Assembly: GCA_963082975.1 (NCBI GenBank)
Contig: OY720345.1
Coordinates: 25,242,611 to 25,306,610 of the forward strand
Source of the DNA: Labia minor
Lineage: Eukaryota > Arthropoda > Insecta > Dermaptera > Spongiphoridae
Reading direction: 5' to 3'
Length of the DNA: 64,000 nt
Shown piece by piece: positions 60,708 through 64,000 of this stretch. The notes beneath the pieces were generated by a model. It worked only from the letters and a program-made list of their open reading frames with translations, did no database searches and had not been told where the DNA came from. The position numbers and the translations under genes are program-made. Each line of letters opens with the position of its first letter. The stretch's first letter is position 1.

Positions 60708-61626
60708 TGTCTGTAAGCAAATTTACTCAAAAACTAATCAAGCTAGGACTTCGAAATTTGGTACACCGATATTATTCACAGTTTGTAGATTTCTATCAAA
60801 ATTTCGTCAAAATCGGTTAACCGGAAGTGGTACTTTACCTACAATGGTTGCGTTTACCTTTCAAGTAAAGTACCAGTTTGCTTCGAGATATTTGCTTCAT
60901 ATTTTGTATATAGATTTAAAAATATGAAAAAAATTCAGATACCAAATTTGATCATGATCTGACTACCGGAAGTGACATTTTACCTATACAAGTAGCGTTT
61001 CCTTTTTACCGACCGACGATAGTAAGGGAGGTATTGTTTTCACACCAAATTTCACCATAGGTACATATCTCCACGAATCATGCATTTTCTTAACAGAAAA
61101 AAGTATTTTTAGCATGATGTCTGTCCGTCCGTCCGATGTGTGTCCGTAGAGATGTGTACAGCTTGAACGGCTCAACGGATTTTGATGAAATCTGGTATAT
61201 TTACTTAATGCATCAGTATGATGAATGGATCAACTTTTAGTGCAAATCAGGAAACCGGAAGTGCTAGTATTGCCGATCGAAGAGAGGAAGTGAAGGGCTA
61301 TTTTCATATCAAATTTCACGTGAAGGCATATCTCCAAGTGTTATGCACTTTGTATTAATTTTATCCTCGGAAAAAATCATCTTCATTAGTTTTTTCTTAA
61401 TTTAAAATTATATAACGTCACCCAGCACTTCATGACGTCACAGCCAGCCCTTATATATTATAAATAAAATAAAATTAAAAATATTTATATTATATCCATA
61501 TCTGTTTTTTTTACATTTAAAATATCAGTTAACCGGAAGTAGCACTTTATTACATTCTAAATATTCATTCGCAACTCTTTATACCTATTTATATGCGGGA
61601 AAGTCTAGGGGAGGACACTCCCGCTT
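60541..61626 (-). repeat. Family B element interrupted by a family A element
   Basis: Ends carry inverted words: TTTCCCGCATAC at the left and TATGCGGGAAAG at the right. The interior has a (TATG)n run at 60675-60705 and TTAACCGGAAGTGGTACTTT. Family A (61003-61510), beginning with the 37-bp core, breaks it. About 50 bp of family B present in the 9626 copy are missing at the junction. Minus-strand reading matches 9626-10195. No coding sequence. Confidence 0.72.
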
Positions 61627-61791
61627 ATTATTTTTGTAAATTTTAGTCATTCTTATTTTAAGAATAAAACTGCAATTTTTCCTATGAATGCCTAATAGTC
61701 CTGTACCATTAACACCAATAATCATGTTTTAATAGGTATTAGCGTTTAAGATTTGGCAAAAAGCCGAATTGTTCGTCATAACCCTCAGGTT

Positions 61792-61797
<6 letters not shown>

Positions 61798-61828
<31 letters not shown>
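61798..61828. repeat. (TA)n microsatellite
   Basis: A run of TA units. The surroundings 61627-62204 show no gene; 61970-62030 has a GC-richer stretch (CCGCCGGCATGTACCACCGG) of unknown origin. Confidence 0.8.
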
Positions 61829-61834
<6 letters not shown>

Positions 61835-62204
61835 AGGAGCAAACCTCTTTTTGAACCTTAACATTCATTCAGTGATTAAACTATTTTAGAGGTTTCTAAG
61901 TTTTGTGCCTAAGATAATTTTGTGAGCGATATTTATGTCGTTTCTGTATAAATAATTTTTTTACACGTTCCCGCCGGCATGTACCACCGGAGGCTCATAC
62001 AGACACATAAAATAAATAGAGCCGGTGGGAACTTTAAATAAATAATCAAATAAACAATTCAATGAAATCTATATAACCTGTAGAAATATAGATTTGATTC
62101 CGGTAACCTTCGAAAACAGCATTTTTTTTGAGAATCAAAATTCAACTAGACTCTGATGAGGTAATTATAATTATCTACGCATTCATTTATAAAAGTATCC
62201 ATGA

Positions 62205-62400
62205 TTATCATTGAAATTTTTCTGCATATCTTCACTATTTCATGATCTGGAGAATCCAAACGAGTAGAATTTTTCATATGTATGTCTGACTGTACTAGTC
62301 ACAAAATTGGCTGGGCTGATTATTATGGAATTCAATTACACCATTCTTAAATATACTCCTATTTGAACATAGACTATAAATTATAGTATCTAGTTCATCG
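62205..62400 (+). mobile_element. Diverged Helitron 5' region
   Basis: TTTCTGCATATCTTC, TGGAGAATCCAAACGAG, ATTTTTCATATGTATGTCTG and AATTGGCTGGGCTGATT follow the order of the 37057 Helitron 5' part, with many changes. The extreme 5' TC is lost. Confidence 0.55.
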
Positions 62401-62563
62401 AGTGCTCGGTACTTTAAAAATAATATTCCTTATGAACTATGAATATTTAAGATTAAGATTATTATTTAAAATAAATAAACGACAAAATGTATTAAACATT
62501 TTCAAAGAATTTAAAAGAACTTAAATTTAAAAAAAATAGTCATAAAACATAAACCCCTTAAAC

Positions 62564-63028
62564 CAGAGGTTCTTAAACCTTTGTACTCCGCGGACCCCCA
62601 CTTGAAAAAAAAAATTTTGACGGACCCCATCCCAACTTTAGGTACTTTACGTCATTTTATTAGTTAATTTCTGGCTTACGATCTCATAAGAACAAGGATA
62701 TATGATGGATATTTCTAACAGTGATTGGTGAATAACGATTTTTTTGCATATAGTAGAACACATTTTATTAGAAATTATAATATTGAAGAAAGAAAATTCA
62801 GCTAAATATGAAGATGGAAACGGTAGCAATAGTTTTCTTGCACATTTCGTTGAATTTGGGTATTTGATCTCTGTTTCCTCACAAAGCCATGCCATCGCTT
62901 CTTTTATATTAATTAAAGTTTTAACTGACTCATCATTTTCTCGTGCACCTGTACGATGGCTTTGCGGACCCCCAGTAAAGGCTTCGCGGACCCCCAGGGG
63001 TCCGCGGACCACAGTTTAAGAACCTCTG
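62564..63028. mobile_element. Non-autonomous hAT element with perfect target duplication
   Basis: A 465-bp element with ends CAGAGGTTCTTAAACC and GTTTAAGAACCTCTG (imperfect inverted repeats). It is flanked by identical CCTTAAAC at 62556-62563 and 63029-63036. Subterminal CCGCGGACCCCCA repeats occur at both sides. Reading frames inside have no transposase similarity. Perfect duplication suggests a fairly recent insertion. Confidence 0.9.
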
Positions 63029-63392
63029 CCTTAAACGTAAGTATTAATGCATTGAAAGAAATGTATGGCCTTTGGATATAACATAATATATATTTCGTAA
63101 TTTGATTACGAAATATTATCAAAATAAATATTTTTAATTTTATTATTATTTATAATATTTTGTATTTAAGGAAGCGCTGTCCGGTGTTGACCGGCGCTAT
63201 TTATTATTATTATTAAAATTCCTATTTTAAATTAAAAAAAAATTAACGGAGCGGAGCTTAAATTTTTATGGCGGGATTTATATTGATTCTGGATCTGAGG
63301 CGGGAATTCCAGCTGTTTTTGCGATCAACTTTATTAGTGGCAAGTTTTTTAGGAATATGTGAATTAATGGTTGGATATGAGGCAGTGGCGTA

Positions 63393-63876
63393 CCCCTAGG
63401 GGGGTGCGGTCCGCACCGGGCGGCACTTATCTTGGGGCGGCATTTTTTATATTTCGTTATAGTTGTAAAAAGCAACTTATTCATTTCATATTTATTTTTT
63501 TTCTTTCTTGAATAATAAATGATTATTATGATTATTATAAGTTTACTATTTGATTTATATAAATTATGATCAACTATATGATTTCGAATATTATTCCTCG
63601 GTGTATATAAATGCATTTTAGTGTAAATTTGAATTCTAATTCCAAGAACAGGATAATAATTTTATTTTATTGTATTCATTAAAATTCGTTGAATTCGTAA
63701 ACGCATCTTTAAGATTTTGTTCGGCAAAATTATCTTCGTTCTACAATGAGTCAATTAAGACTACAAAATCTTGCAATATTGTCAATGAACAAGAAATTAC
63801 AAATAATATAAATTTTGAGAGCATTATACACGATTTTTCTAGTATGAAAGCTAGAAGAGTAAATATTATATAAATA
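63393..63876 (+). pseudogene. hAT element remnant with transposase C-terminus
   Basis: The left end CAGTGGCGTACCCC is followed by GGTGCGGTCCGCACCGGGCG. From about 63740 a frame reads MSQLRLQNLAILS, and after a one-base shift NEQEITNNINFESIIHDFSS then MKARRVNII and stop (63873). This matches the hAT dimerisation end of ZMYM-like transposases (MSQxRLxxLAxLSIE...IDFxxII..FAxxKARRV). Most of the transposase is absent. A right inverted end was not found before the window edge. Confidence 0.75.
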
Positions 63877-64000
63877 TGTTTACGAGTGCCTACAAATATG
63901 TGTAAAAAAATTTACTCTGTGTATTAATTAATATTGATTAAATAACTTAATAATTTATTTATGTGTATTAATTTATAAAAACCACTATTTGATTGACTTA

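Noticed and set aside
62647..63122. Frames inside the hAT element
   Set aside because: They arise from the GC-rich ends of a non-autonomous element and do not resemble transposase.

Overview
This is eukaryotic nuclear DNA from an insect. It carries the insect-only odorant receptor co-receptor Orco, genes split by short GT-AG introns, a very AT-rich background, and a heavy load of DNA transposons and retroelement debris. The Orco wording (for example [20 protein letters not shown] and [12 protein letters not shown]) reminded me of Hemiptera, but I cannot fix the order from this window.

Layout: 248-8089 (+) last six exons of Orco, its introns swollen by nested transposons; 10316-10413 (+) an orphan THAP-like first exon; 11226-12390 (+) a 10-finger C2H2 zinc-finger gene with a decayed tail; 13.3-16.9 kb a transposon-rich stretch holding an internally deleted mariner; 17891-20983 (+) the ESS2/DGCR14 splicing factor; 22976-27961 (+) PHF12 with two PHD fingers and an FHA domain; 30688-32650 (+) a TLC-domain protein of the TLCD3/FAM57 type; 34931-41210 (-) chaperonin subunit CCT6, with a 2.4 kb Helitron in intron 3; 42.0-49.4 kb a block of transposons (decayed mariner, LINE, Helitron-like and unclassified families); 49654-51334 (+) a 15-finger paralogue of the first zinc-finger gene; 54963-57411 (-) a septin of the Sep1/SEPT2 group; 57930-59219 (+) ribosomal protein RPLP2, whose introns host two box C/D snoRNA candidates; 59.3-64 kb more repeats, including a hAT element with a perfect 8-bp target duplication.

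The host genes are ordinary housekeeping or sensory genes with no obvious common pathway. Septin and RPLP2 are divergent and share a 0.5 kb upstream region. TLCD3 and CCT6 are convergent.

The most interesting items are the two RPLP2 intronic snoRNAs with the same putative 28S guide, the paralogous zinc-finger pair whose fingers differ almost only at DNA-contact positions, the Helitron carrying LINE sequence inside CCT6, and a roughly 37-bp core motif found at five places in different surroundings. I did not find a new multi-gene system. Exon borders were worked out by hand from reading frame, splice sites and recalled family sequences, so they should be checked against transcripts.
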